NCBI GenBank assembly: GCA_963921935.1
Contig: OY998176.1
Location: forward strand, 171,860,445-171,924,444
Direction: 5' to 3'
From: Galeruca laticollis
Taxonomy: Eukaryota > Arthropoda > Insecta > Coleoptera > Chrysomelidae
DNA: 64,000 nucleotides
Made by a program: the position numbers and the translations under genes. Below the pieces are notes generated by a model. It was not told where the DNA came from. It did no database searches and was given only the letters and a program-made list of their open reading frames with translations. Below are positions 54,797 to 64,000 of this stretch, one piece after another. Each line of letters begins with the position of its first letter. Within the stretch, counting starts at the first letter, position 1.

Positions 54797-55208
54797 TGGG
54801 CCACTATGAGACATGGGCCACCATGAGACAATTAAATATTTTCGTTTAGATATAGTGTTGACCTCTGTTGGTCGAGGTAATAAGTTAACAACACGTACCG
54901 GTTTACCAATATAATTTTCTATTCCCGTACGTTAGTCTTAGTAGAGTTATGACCGCCAGTGGGTGTGTATCTCATCGAAATTTTTAAGACGTGCATTTTC
55001 GTTCGTTCGTCAAGAGAATAATAAATCTAGTAAAGGTAAATTTTCTATACCATTTTTTAGAACAGTTAATAAGCATTCTTTCGCTCGTCATAAATGTATG
55101 AAATAGCAAATAAAAAAATTATGTATGTACATCTACTAACCACGTGCAAATGGGCCACCATGAGACACATTTTCAGGGCCACCTTGAGACACTGTCTCAT
55201 GGTGGCCC
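54797..55208. repeat. GGGCCACYATGAGAC motif array of pogo-like element 2
   Basis: Copies at about 54798, 54817, 55149, 55177 and 55194 (last inverted) on the left. On the right they are at about 57500 (inverted), 57521 and 57696 (inverted, part of the end). The core is near-invariant over 15 bases. The first two and the 55149-55208 trio lie close together, with one divergent face-to-face pair. They are candidate transposase sites (inference). Confidence 0.85.
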
Positions 55209-55249
55209 ACATAAGGAACTGGCTATATCAGGTAAATTATTTTTTGTAG

Positions 55250-57344
55250 ATGTCCAGAGGTCGCAAAAGGAAAAGCCAGAAAAGTTTGTTTTCAGAAGAT
55301 TGTATGAGAAGAGCTGTTCGACAAGTATTGATAGGGGAAGGTGGCGTAAAAATGTCTCTACGTAAAGCTGCAGAAGAGAACGGTTTATCCTTTCAGACGT
55401 TGCAGAGATATGTTAAAAAAGTAAAAGAAAAGACGGACCCTAACATGCAAATATCCATGATCCAATATAAACATAGATTCATTTTTACAGATAATGAAGA
55501 AAGAGCGCTTGTGGATTATGTAATCATATGCTATAAAATGTGTTATGGACAAACAACAAAAGATACTCGAGAATTGGCGTATGAAATGGCAAAAATTAAC
55601 CAAAAGAAAATTCCGTTAAGTTGGGAAAGAAATAAATTGGCTGGCATTGACTGGTTACAAGGGTTTCTAAAAAGACATAGCAAACAGTTGAGTATTCGGC
55701 AGCCTGAAGGGTGCAGTCTTTCCAGAGCTTCGTCATTTAATGAGCATAACGTTAAGTTATTCTTTGATAATCTTAAAAATGCATATGGTCGCTCCGAAGC
55801 ATCTTCTGATGGCACTCGCATCTACAACTTGGACGAAACGGGCACGACGACCATTCAGAAACCGAAGAAAGTATTATCGGCAAAAGGAGTTAAACAAGTC
55901 AGTCAATGTACCAGTGGTGAACGTGGAGTATTAATTACTACGTGTTGTATAATAAGTGCCAGTGGAAATACGTTACCACCTGCCATGGTGTTTCCACGAA
56001 AAAAATTTAAAAGCCATATGTTAAATGGAGCCCCATCAGGTACATTAGGTCTCGCAACTTCATCAGGTTGGATGAATGGAGAAATATTTCCATCTGTAAT
56101 GAAACACTTCGTTAAATATAGTGGATCCTCCAAAAAGAGCCATACTATCTTAATATTCGATAATCATGGAAGCCACCTTACCATAGAAACACTTAACATT
56201 GCTAAAGATAATGGAGTTACAATTATTACACTACCTCCACACTGTAGTCACAAGCTACAGCCGTTAGATATATCAATATTTGCTCCGTTAAAGGCATATT
56301 ATAATTCTGCAGTTGATTCCTGGCTTCTACATCATCCTGGCACACCGTTATCTATTTATGAAGTTGCTGGTTATGTTGGTGTGGCATTTGAACGATCCAT
56401 GACTCCATTAAATATTAAGGCAGGTTTCAAGAAAACCGGAATTTTTCCTTTTGATCGGGAAATATTCACCACTGATGATTTTTTAAGTAAGTCAGCGACT
56501 GATCGAGATGTATTAAATGATTCAGCTTTGCACACTGCTGATGAGCAAACTGCGTCAACGACTATGGATGTCCCACCTGTCATTGAAGATTTTACTGAAG
56601 AAATACCATCAACTTCTGTGCAAACATCCCATTTTATACAAATTCCATCTACCTCCTTGAATACACCACAGGTTACAGATAATCCAGCTGAAGATAAACC
56701 TGCTACAGCAGTTTTTGTTAGTCCCCAGATATTCAAAGGCTACCCGAAGGCAGGCCAAAGAAAATAATAAAAGAGCAAGCGTAAAAGAGCTGATAGTTGT
56801 ATACCCACAGACACACCTGAGAAGGAGAAAATTGAACAGAGAGAAATGGAAAAAAAAGAAAAAGAACAGAAGAAAAGAAAGGAAGCTTGCAAAAAAACGT
56901 ATTTGCGAAGAAACGAAAACAGATCACTAAGAACATATCTTCCGATGAAGATGATACCAAAGTTGAAAGTGAGATACCTTTCCAAGACGATTCTGATGTG
57001 GACGGGTGGATTCCTGAAGTCGAACCGTCAAGCTTTGAAGAACTTGATAAGGATCCTGAGCCCAATGATTTTGTTTTGGTACAATTCAAGACAAAAAATT
57101 ATTTATTCTTTGTATGAAAAGTAGTCGAACTAGAATCAGTATCTAGTGATGTCGAAATCAATTTCCAAGAAAAGCCTCGAAGGTTGAAGGACATTTTATA
57201 TTTCCAGCTGTCCCAGACATTGCCACCGTTCCAGTCATTGATGTGAAAATTATTTTACCCAAACCAACTCTTTTAGGAAATACAAAAGGATTGAAATCGT
57301 ATTATAAGTTTGAAATCAATTTTAATCAACTGAACATGCGTTAA
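55250..57344 (+). pseudogene. Jerky/pogo-like transposase, nearly intact, C-terminus shifted
   Basis: An open 505-codon frame from ATG 55250 to the stop at 56767. Helix-turn-helix: SLRKAAEENGLSFQTLQRYV. Second DNA-binding part: WERNKLAGIDWLQGFLKRHS. DDE_1 nuclease with catalytic Asp in IYNLDETGTTT, Asp in LIFDNHGSH, and Asp in HKLQPLDISIFAPLK, all kept. After 56767 other frames carry a Lys/Glu coil, PEPNDFVLVQFKTKNY and PAVPDIATVPVIDVK, ending NMR-TAA at 57344. This is the normal C-terminus reached through about three frame changes and a stop near 57118. The DDE part looks functional. Confidence 0.85.
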
Positions 57345-57721
57345 TTTTTATTATTAATATAAGATAAAGATTAATCCTTTTTGAGTGTTTTATAAATATT
57401 TCCTTATTTCAAATGTTGTGATGATACTAATAATGGTTTCTTGTTTGTTTCATAAATATTTTGATACAATTTTTAGTTTTTTTCTTCCCATTTTGTCCTG
57501 TCTCATAGTGGCCCAAGTAAAGGGCCACTATGAGACGGGCACTGAAAAAATGAATGTCACATAACTTTAAAATCTAGTCAAATATAAATAGTTTATATCC
57601 ATTTTTTACAATAATGTAACATAACTTATGCACCGACGACATATATGTGTCGTATTTACAATAAATTAACCGACAATTTAAACCAGACTTTTTCCGTCTC
57701 ATGGTGGCCCACTCTCCCCTA

Positions 57722-58240
57722 TTCACAAAAAAACTTACTCTTAAAGTCTTTGAACCCTGTATACCGCGAATTTTATAAAAGGTACGCATGCATTTGTTCG
57801 TATTTGTTAAAAAGTACAACTCATAGTTTAAATTCTTTAACTCTTAATATTTAGAAAATTATCCGGAGTCGTAAACGAGGGACAATTTCCTTGAAATAAT
57901 ATTGCGTTATGTTGGTAGCTGTGTGCTTCGAGAGAAATGAAAGGAGGATTTGTGCTATGGCCACTCCAGCAGAATACTTTTTAAATATGTGCCGAATACA
58001 TAAGTCCCAAATCCAACTTTTGATACTTATTATACTAATATAAAAATTGTGATTTTTTGAATATTTTTTGTGAAGATATTTAATATAATAAAGAAATATT
58101 TTTTTTTTCAGTGTAGCGATTTGAGCTCGCCCTCTCAGTGTATTCTGTTCTACTTTTCGTCAAATGACGTCATGATTTCGAAACCAATTTACCCAAGTGG
58201 TCAGATAGAGCAACGGGTTAACTAGAAGTTTCTTGTTACA
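57722..58240. other. Spacer, no gene
   Basis: AT-rich with a T-run near 58110. It may include mariner leader sequence near the right end. Confidence 0.4.
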
Positions 58241-58242
58241 CT

Positions 58243-58706
58243 AGGGAAAACTGCCACAGAAGCTTATGTAATGTAATGTTGAACGAGGTATACGTGGATG
58301 AATGTTTATCCCCCACACAATTTTTTGAGTGGTTTAAACGGTTTAAAGAAGGATATGAAACAGGACAGCTCTCTACGTCCAAATTTGAAGAAACGAAATA
58401 ATTCGTAAATTAACTAATTATTTATACTGACTTCCTAAACAACATAGTCACTGATCCAGATTTGTTAAACAAGGTGATTACTTGTAATGAATCGGAGTTA
58501 TTTATTGTCGAAGCGGTTAAAGCAAAAGCAATGAAAGTTCTCAGACAACTGACGGAAGAGGTCTTCCAGCACTGCTTTCAACATTGGAAACTGCATATGG
58601 ACCGGTGTAGGGATCGCCAAGGGGAGTATATAAACTTCTGCTGTAATTGGTGACGAATATAAAGTGTTATGACTTCAGTCCGATCATTTAATAGCCACAC
58701 CTCGTA
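58243..58706 (+). pseudogene. Mariner transposase, internally deleted, with right terminal repeat
   Basis: The N-terminal helix-turn-helix reads GKTATEAYVMLNEVYVDECLS and FFEWFKRFKEGYE in frame to about 58380. Then, joined directly, come DPDLLNKVITCNES (damaged TGDES box with Asp lost) and the C-terminal LTEEVFQHCFQHW and RDRQGEYIN. The catalytic middle, with the second and third Asp, is deleted. The right end CAGTCCGATCATTTAATAGCCACACC at 58677-58702 matches, inverted, the solo end at 44868. Confidence 0.72.
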
Positions 58707-59006
58707 TATAAAAAGGAACTCACATATATTTTCACATTTGAATTAATTATTTTTCTCCTACTTCATTTTAGGCTTGTAGAAAAATGATATCAAATTCTGG
58801 AATCGTTGTTAATACTTATACATTTCCTCCCAACCCTATCTAAGATGCGATAAAAGTATCGGGTTACCCCAAATAATGTAGGAATTTTTATTTTTGAGTT
58901 ATTTTTTCATTTTTCAGCGAGAAAACCTCGAATAACGGGTTTTTATGAAAAAAATTCTGAGTATATGTTGTCGTTGTCGTCGGCCACTTTTTGTAACATG
59001 CCTTGT
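58707..59006. other. Spacer, no gene
   Basis: No coding signal. Confidence 0.4.
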
Positions 59007-59330
59007 TAGCACGATACAGCCTCCGGAGTGCATATAAGTCACCAATTTTATGATTGTGTATTGTTTAAGGCCTCTCAACGGGTTTTATAATCCGGATATA
59101 CCACCTTTTTGGTAATTTTTGGAGAAATTTCGGTATGTTAGCACGATCCAGCCTCCGGAGTGAACAATTTTATGGTTGGATATTGTTCAGGGCATCTCAC
59201 AGATGAACTCCATCGCTCACCAGACTCAGTACAACTGGTCCTATAAATCTTGATATACCATATTCTTAGAACTTTTTGGAAAACTTTCGGTTTGTTAGCA
59301 CGATGCAACCTCCGGAGTGCGAAATAGTTA
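59007..59330. repeat. Three-copy tandem repeat with TTAGCACGATSCAGCCTCCGG core
   Basis: Copies of TTAGCACGATxCAxCCTCCGGAGTG start at about 59007, 59138 and 59296, with TATTGTTYARGGC-type words in between. Units are about 130 and 158 bp. They adjoin the left end of the Penelope-like element. Confidence 0.8.
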
Positions 59331-59454
59331 GTTTTAATCTTAAAAACCGTTTATTTCCATTTGCTCTTTTGTGGCAGTCGTTATTATCCAAAATATATAT
59401 TATATTGGATGAAGAAAAGGTTTGTATTTCGTGTAGAATTTTAATTTATAAAAT

Positions 59455-59505
59455 AATAGCAAAGCGCTTTCGACTATATAGTCATCATCAGTGCGTACCT
59501 GTAAG
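59455..59505 (-). ncRNA. Hammerhead-ribozyme-like motif, left arm
   Basis: In minus sense: CGCA, CTGATGA (conserved core), a GACTATATAGTC hairpin (stem II), GAAA (conserved core), then GC-GCTTT-GC-TA, a minimal stem III with a UA cleavage context. Hammerheads in Penelope-like elements are known and have short stem III. Departures: one extra T between CTGATGA and stem II, and no good stem I. Activity is unproven. Confidence 0.5.
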
Positions 59506-59885
59506 TAAGTAACATTGAATTTAATTTAAGAAATTTTGATAATGAAAACTTTGAAAATTGAAAAAAAAATACTCACTCGTCAGGTGTACAAGAGCCAGAC
59601 CATGAAAATACCATGTGCCCAGAGGACCATGTAAATATTTAAAAAATTGGACATCATATGAACAACATTTTAAAATAACCTTATTCCAGGATTAATCTGG
59701 ATAAAAGTTTCAAAAGGCGCAACACATGTCTGCTGAAACTTCGTGCACTCTATAACTAATTAAATAAATGAAAATTGACATTGTGTCAAAAGCTGACAAT
59801 GAAGTTTGGCATAGAACATGACATATAAAAATAATGATCTGTGTTTTGAAAATTGATAATAGACAAATTAGTCAAATTGATCTTT

Positions 59886-62180
59886 CTATTTTAAACGTCT
59901 ATGAAGGGGAATGTACGCTCTGTTTAAATTAACTTGAGTGTTGAAACAAAGGTCATTATTCAGTAATTCCCTGTTAATATGTAAATCTTCAAGAAAATCT
60001 AATCTATTGTAATTTTTGGAACTCACCTCCTGTAAAATTTTTGGATTCCTATTTGGACTAAAGTTGTGGTTGTTAAACCTTGAATGTTAACCAAACGCTG
60101 AAATTTTGTTGGGGTTTAAATGTTCGGTTATACGGACTTTCAAAGGTCTGCAAGTTCTTCCAATGTAGGCCGCATCACAATCATCTCAATTTAACTTATA
60201 TATGCCACCCTTTGAAAGTTTATCAATTTTACCTTTTGTGTTGACCAGGTATTTGTTGAGGCTGTGGTTGGTTTTAGAAGAAATTTTAATGTTATCTATG
60301 TTGCTTTTAATGCAACCAGCTATTTTACTAGAAATATTTTCATTTAAGAAAGGAAGTGAAATAAATTGTGCTATTGAATCTACTTTAGGGTAGGCTGCAT
60401 TAAGTTCTTTTTTGTTTTTGAATTTTTGGATCAAACTATTAATGATATTCGGGTTATAATTATTATATGAAGCTATTTGTTTGATGATATTCAATTCATT
60501 CTGATAATCAACTGCAGAAAGTCTATGAATGTAATAATTGAAGGCTGCCATTTTGTGTTGATGAGGATGATTGGATAAGCTGGGTATAACGTGATCGGTT
60601 TGTGTGGGTTTTCTAAATATGCTAAACTTTAAAAGATTGTTAGTTTTATGGATTGTAAAGTCTAAGAAATTTAATTTATTATTTGATTCTAATTCAAGTG
60701 TGAATTTGATACTTGGATGAACTTTGTTTATTTTTGCTAGAAGATTGCTGACAATGCCAATGTCACCATCCACAAATACCAAACAATCATCAACATATCT
60801 AAGCCAATGTAAAATTTCTGGATTATTTGCAGTGGTAATGAATTTGTTTTCTAAATTATTCATGAAAATATCTGCTAAAAAAGGTGATAAACAACTACCC
60901 ATGGCAAGTTCATCTGGTTGTTTATATAATTTATCATTAAAAACAAAAAAGTCCTATGAAAGGCAAAAGTTTAACAAGGTCAAAATGTGAGCTATGGAAT
61001 TATCATCAACTTGGGCAAGGCTTACGGCCTCACTTACAAGTGGTAAGGTTTCTGTATTCGGAACTGAAGTGAAAAGATTACGTACATCAAAGTCAATCAT
61101 CAAGCTTTCTTGAGGTAAATTTAAATTATTCAATTTGTTAATCAAATCTAAAGATTTGCTTATTGCATATTTTGGAGTGAATTGTGTTAGATCTTTTATA
61201 AGCCTGTAAATAAATGAAGCTAAAATTGAAACCGGAGTGTTAGTGAAGCTAACTACTGGTCTTATTGGTAGTATGTCAATCTTGTGGATCTTTGGAAGTC
61301 CATACAAGCGAGGAATGACTTAGTTGTTGCTAATGAGAGAATAAGGGGCTGAATGTTCGATGAAAAAATCTTTATGGATATTTAACTGCGGTTTCAATTA
61401 TCTAATAAAATTATTAAATGGATTTGATGATAAAAGTTTGAAATGATGTTCAGAAAGGAAATTCTCCACTTTATCAATGTAATATGACTTGTTTAAAATG
61501 ACTAAACAATTACCCTTGTCTGCTTTTGAAAATATGAGGTTATGGTCTTTGATCTTGATTTTGATTTTCTTTAGAATAAAATGAAAATGTTTGTGAGGAT
61601 GAATCTGAAAGTGTTGTTTACTACTTTTAATTTTATATTAAAAGTTATGAATATCATTACGAATGATATTTTTAATATTATAATCTCTAGAGAGCTGTTC
61701 AATAACAACATCAACCTCCACTGCAAACTCCAAGAGGTTTCTCTCAGAAACTTGATAGCCCAAAGAAAATTTGAGTCCCAACTTCAACAAGTCCATTTCG
61801 TCATCATCCTACACAATGTCAGAAAGAATTTTGACTCTATCACGAAAAGTGGAATCTGAAAATTTCTTATTATTTATCTGTTTATTTTTCCAAAAATCAT
61901 GTTTTTGTTTAATCAAATATTTGAGCTTTCTATCAACTTTTTCAAATTTAATCCTCTTGGCTATGTCAACTTCAGTGTTTACTTCATTAAAGAAATCTTG
62001 TAAAAAGGCAACATTGATTGATCTGACTAAATTATCATAACTATTTTTGAGTTCACAATTAATTAAGTTGAGTCTAGAATAGTGTTTACAGATATTTTGC
62101 TTAGGTAATCTTAATTCAATTTCTGATTTAATGCTGTGACTGACATTCCTAGACGTTTTAATAGTAGCACAAAATTTCAG
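59886..62180 (-). pseudogene. Penelope-like polyprotein: RT plus GIY-YIG endonuclease
   Basis: From about 62180: a helical N-terminal region, then SKADKGNCLVILNKSYYIDK and SEHHFKLL. RT follows: YGLPKIHK...RPVVS, DFDVRNLFTSVP, MGSCLSPFLADIFMNNLE, and the catalytic RYVDDCLVF at about 60800. Then RKPTQTDHV and GKIDKLSKGGIYKL, the GIY of the endonuclease; a TGA at 60188-60186 replaces a Cys; then DDCDAAYIGRTCRPLKVRIT, the YIG half. The C-terminus runs into the left arm to TAG 59888-59886. There are further stops at about 60102, 61322 and 61401, and a frame change near 60950. Confidence 0.85.
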
Positions 62181-62189
62181 CTTTTGTTC

Positions 62190-62391
62190 AACATTTAAGG
62201 TATAACAACCACAACTTTAGTCCAAATAGAAATTCAAAAATTATACAGGAGGCGAGTTCCAAAAATTACAATAGATTAGATTTTCTTGAAGATTTACATA
62301 TTAACAGGGAATTACTGAATAATGACCTTTGTCTCAACACTCAAGTTAATTTAAACAGACCGTACATTTCCCTTCATAGACGTTTAAAATA
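62190..62391 (+). pseudogene. Second copy of the Penelope C-terminal coding piece
   Basis: The right arm translated on the plus strand gives FNNHNFSPNRN, SKNYNRLDFLEDLHINREL and LNRPYISLHRRLK-stop. This equals the end of the polyprotein in the left arm with a few substitutions. It belongs to a truncated, oppositely oriented copy. Confidence 0.7.
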
Positions 62392-62775
62392 GAAAGATCA
62401 ATTTGATTAATTTGTCTATCATCAATTTTCAAAACACAGATCATTATTTTTATATGTCATGTTCTATGCCAAACTTCATTGTCAGCTTTTGACACAATGT
62501 CAATTTTCATTTATTTAGTTATAGAGTGGACTAAGGTTCAACAGACATGTGTTGCGCCTTTTGAAACTTTTATCCAGATTAATCCTGGAATAAGGATATT
62601 TTAAAATGTTGTTCATATGATGTCCCTTTTTTAAATATTTACATAGTCTGCTGGACACATCGTATTTTTATGGTCTGGCTCTTGCACACCTGACGAGTAA
62701 GTAATTTTTCCTTTTTTCAATTTTTAAAGTTCTCATTACCAAAATTTCTTAAATTCAATTCAATGTTACTTACTA

Positions 62776-62822
62776 ACAGGTACGCACTGATGATGACTTT
62801 ATAGTCGGAAGCGCTTTGCTAT
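62776..62822 (+). ncRNA. Hammerhead-ribozyme-like motif, right arm, mutated
   Basis: The plus-strand inverted copy of the left motif: CTGATGA, a GACTTTATAGTC stem, then GGAA in place of GAAA, then GCGCTTTGCTA. The GAAA change should abolish cleavage if the motif is a real hammerhead. Confidence 0.45.
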
Positions 62823-62875
62823 GATTTTATAAATTAAAATTCTGCACGAATTACAAACCTTTTCTTCATCCAATT

Positions 62876-63072
62876 ACATTGGAACGTGCATACAGCTTGA
62901 CAATTCTCATTTAAATATTATATCTCCAGAATTGTATGCAATGAATAAAAAATTAAATAACTAAGTTTTTTCCTCAACTATAACCAAAGAATAATGCGGT
63001 AAGAATTCTTTGTGTTTTCAGTATGTATGTATCTACGTACAAAAATAAATCTAAAAATGTAAATATACTCAC
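62876..63072. other. Putative intron sequence of the CAP-like gene
   Basis: Lies downstream (minus sense) of the donor GTGAGT at 63072-63067. No coding signal. Confidence 0.35.
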
Positions 63073-63167
63073 CACAGAGTCCAGAGAACCTACTAGAATC
63101 GGTTAATCCATTTTCATTGCAGTTTGGGTATCCTTTCGCGTAGGGCGGTCGCCCTAACACATTTCCC
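63073..63167 (-). CDS. Single exon of a CAP / venom-allergen-5-like gene
   Basis: In minus sense a pyrimidine-rich TTTTTTCTCAG acceptor is followed by an open exon. It codes GNVLGRPPYAKGYPNC, then NENG, then SSRFSGLC, and ends at a consensus GTGAGT donor. The GN-x-x-G-x-PxYxxG-x-x-C...GLC pattern is the C-terminal signature of insect secreted CAP-superfamily proteins (venom allergen 5 type). The acceptor phase leaves one base before GNV, so a preceding exon lies upstream, outside or near the window edge. It is the best candidate in the window for a non-transposon host exon. Confidence 0.5.
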
Positions 63168-63640
63168 CTGAGAAAAAACGGAAGAATTCTATCAGTTCAA
63201 TTCTCACGTTTGGAAAATTTGATTATAAAAGGGATTCACTTTATATTGTAATCAAAGGTCGTGACTTACAAAAAAGGAGTAAAAGTTTTTATTGAAAAAA
63301 GTTCTCTCTCGACAAAATTAGTCTTTGGAGGAGTTTCTATTCCTCGTTGATCCTTTTGAACATGTTAACAGAATGTTAACATCCATTAGAATAGGCAATT
63401 TAAAATAAGAGTTCGTTATTTCCGTTTTGAATACGAAGTTATTTAAATTACTGTTGCATCTTTGGTATATTTATGATTGAAAATAAATATATTTTTCGTT
63501 CCCTTCAAGACAGACAATTCATATTAGAAAAAGAACATATTTATATATACACACACATGACTCATTGACTATTATCGACAGTTATCAATTTACACCTCAA
63601 CAGAAAGTATGTCAGAAAGTTAGACAAATACAAATCTCTT
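63168..63640. other. No recognisable gene
   Basis: AT-rich. It would be intron if the CAP-like exon is real. Confidence 0.4.
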
Positions 63641-63990
63641 GAAAAAAGCGCGCGAACCCGTCAAGAGTATAATATAGATGTTACATAATAGTATATTCTT
63701 CAACGAGCGTATAATGATTAGGCAACTCAATATCGCCCGTGCCCGGGGGAGTCGGATGGAGGAGGCTGGAAGTGATCCACCCCTAATCTTCCATGCGAGG
63801 TTCCTGGGATGGGTTGCCCTACCCGACACGGCGCGTCCCAATGGCTCATAGGGTGTCTCCACGGGGAGTGGTCGGTCATGGTTCCTGCGCTCCTAAGAGC
63901 TGTGAGGGAGGCACGACCGACCAACCTCGGGGATAGGTGATGAATAGGAACGAACAGTTCTGAATAATCGCCCGCGGATCAAAAGGGATA
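63641..63990. other. GC-rich patch at the window end
   Basis: From about 63730 the base composition changes sharply to GC-rich (CGCCCGTGCCCGGGGGAGTC and on) in an otherwise AT-rich window. Short frames on the minus strand have no family features. It may be the UTR of an R1/R2-like or other LINE, or a processed RNA copy, running off the window. Confidence 0.35.
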
Positions 63991-64000
63991 GAGGAGTAAA

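Larger units (their letters stand above)
54789..57719. mobile_element. Pogo/jerky-like transposon 2 with TA duplications
   Basis: Left end GGGTAGGGTGGGCCACTATG(AGAC) and inverted right end GGGGAGAGTGGGCCACCATG(AGAC) are inverted repeats. TA flanks at 54787-54788 and 57720-57721. The 2931-bp element holds a plus-strand transposase and eight copies of a GGGCCACYATGAGAC word near its ends. Confidence 0.9.
59405..62875 (-). mobile_element. Penelope-like element with inverted terminal arms
   Basis: The minus-strand coding part is bracketed by 59405-60093 and 62187-62875, which are reverse complements with scattered differences (outermost words TTGGATGAAGAAAAGG against CCTTTTCTTCATCCAA). The right arm therefore carries, on the plus strand, a second copy of the C-terminal coding piece and 3' tail. 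Penelope-like elements are known to occur with direct or inverted terminal repeats. Confidence 0.85.

Overview
The window is AT-rich, intron-containing eukaryotic DNA from an animal, most likely an insect and possibly a beetle. This rests on the transposon mix (PIF/Harbinger, Crypton, pogo/jerky-like, piggyBac, Tc1/mariner, Jockey- and I-type LINEs, Ty3/gypsy and Penelope-like elements), consensus GT-AG splice sites, THAP exons, and one exon resembling insect venom-allergen-5/CAP proteins. There is no bacterial operon, rRNA, CRISPR array or clear tRNA gene. Almost every coding signal belongs to a mobile element, most of them broken. The species assignment is inference.

Layout. 1-836: 5' part of an LTR-retrotransposon gag (minus). 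2.1-2.7 kb: a split THAP domain (minus). 3.9-6.1 kb: a dead LINE. 6798-8349: a Tc1-like DD34E element with inverted ends and TA duplications. 8.7-10.7 kb: a 5'-truncated I-type LINE with a long ORF. 11254-14720: a nearly intact PIF/Harbinger element encoding a Myb-like protein and a transposase. 15.3-15.7 kb: an internally deleted Crypton. 17038-23809: a second PIF/Harbinger-like element with TTA target duplications, in which the transposase and MADF/BESS genes are interleaved on opposite strands and which also holds a dead mariner, a foldback palindrome and extra copies of the MADF 3' end. 23.9-26.2 kb: two more Crypton pieces and a SINE-like insert. 26.8-27.2 kb: a LINE RNase H relic. 29.9-34.1 kb: a Jockey-clade LINE.

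34932-35320: a solo LTR. 35.6-40.5 kb: a Ty3/gypsy element (minus) with an unusual upstream SAP-plus-coiled-coil ORF and a rearranged 5' LTR. 46.4-49.6 kb: a piggyBac transposase relic split by a second, internally deleted copy of the same gypsy family. 49866-53681 and 54789-57719: two neighbouring pogo/jerky-like elements with clean TA-flanked inverted ends and subterminal repeat arrays; one transposase ends in a PHD-like finger. 58.2-58.7 kb: an internally deleted mariner. 59.4-62.9 kb: a Penelope-like element with RT and GIY-YIG domains, flanked by inverted arms that carry hammerhead-like motifs. 63.07-63.17 kb: one host-like exon of a CAP-family gene.

How parts fit together. In both Harbinger elements a transposase is paired with a small DNA-binding partner (Myb/SANT-like in one, MADF/BESS in the other), the two-gene logic known for this superfamily. 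In the pogo-like elements the repeat arrays inside the ends are plausible transposase binding sites. The two gypsy copies share an in-frame amber stop six bases before the Gag start codon, suggesting a genuine two-ORF layout rather than independent decay. All positions come from reading the sequence; no alignment or database search was run.
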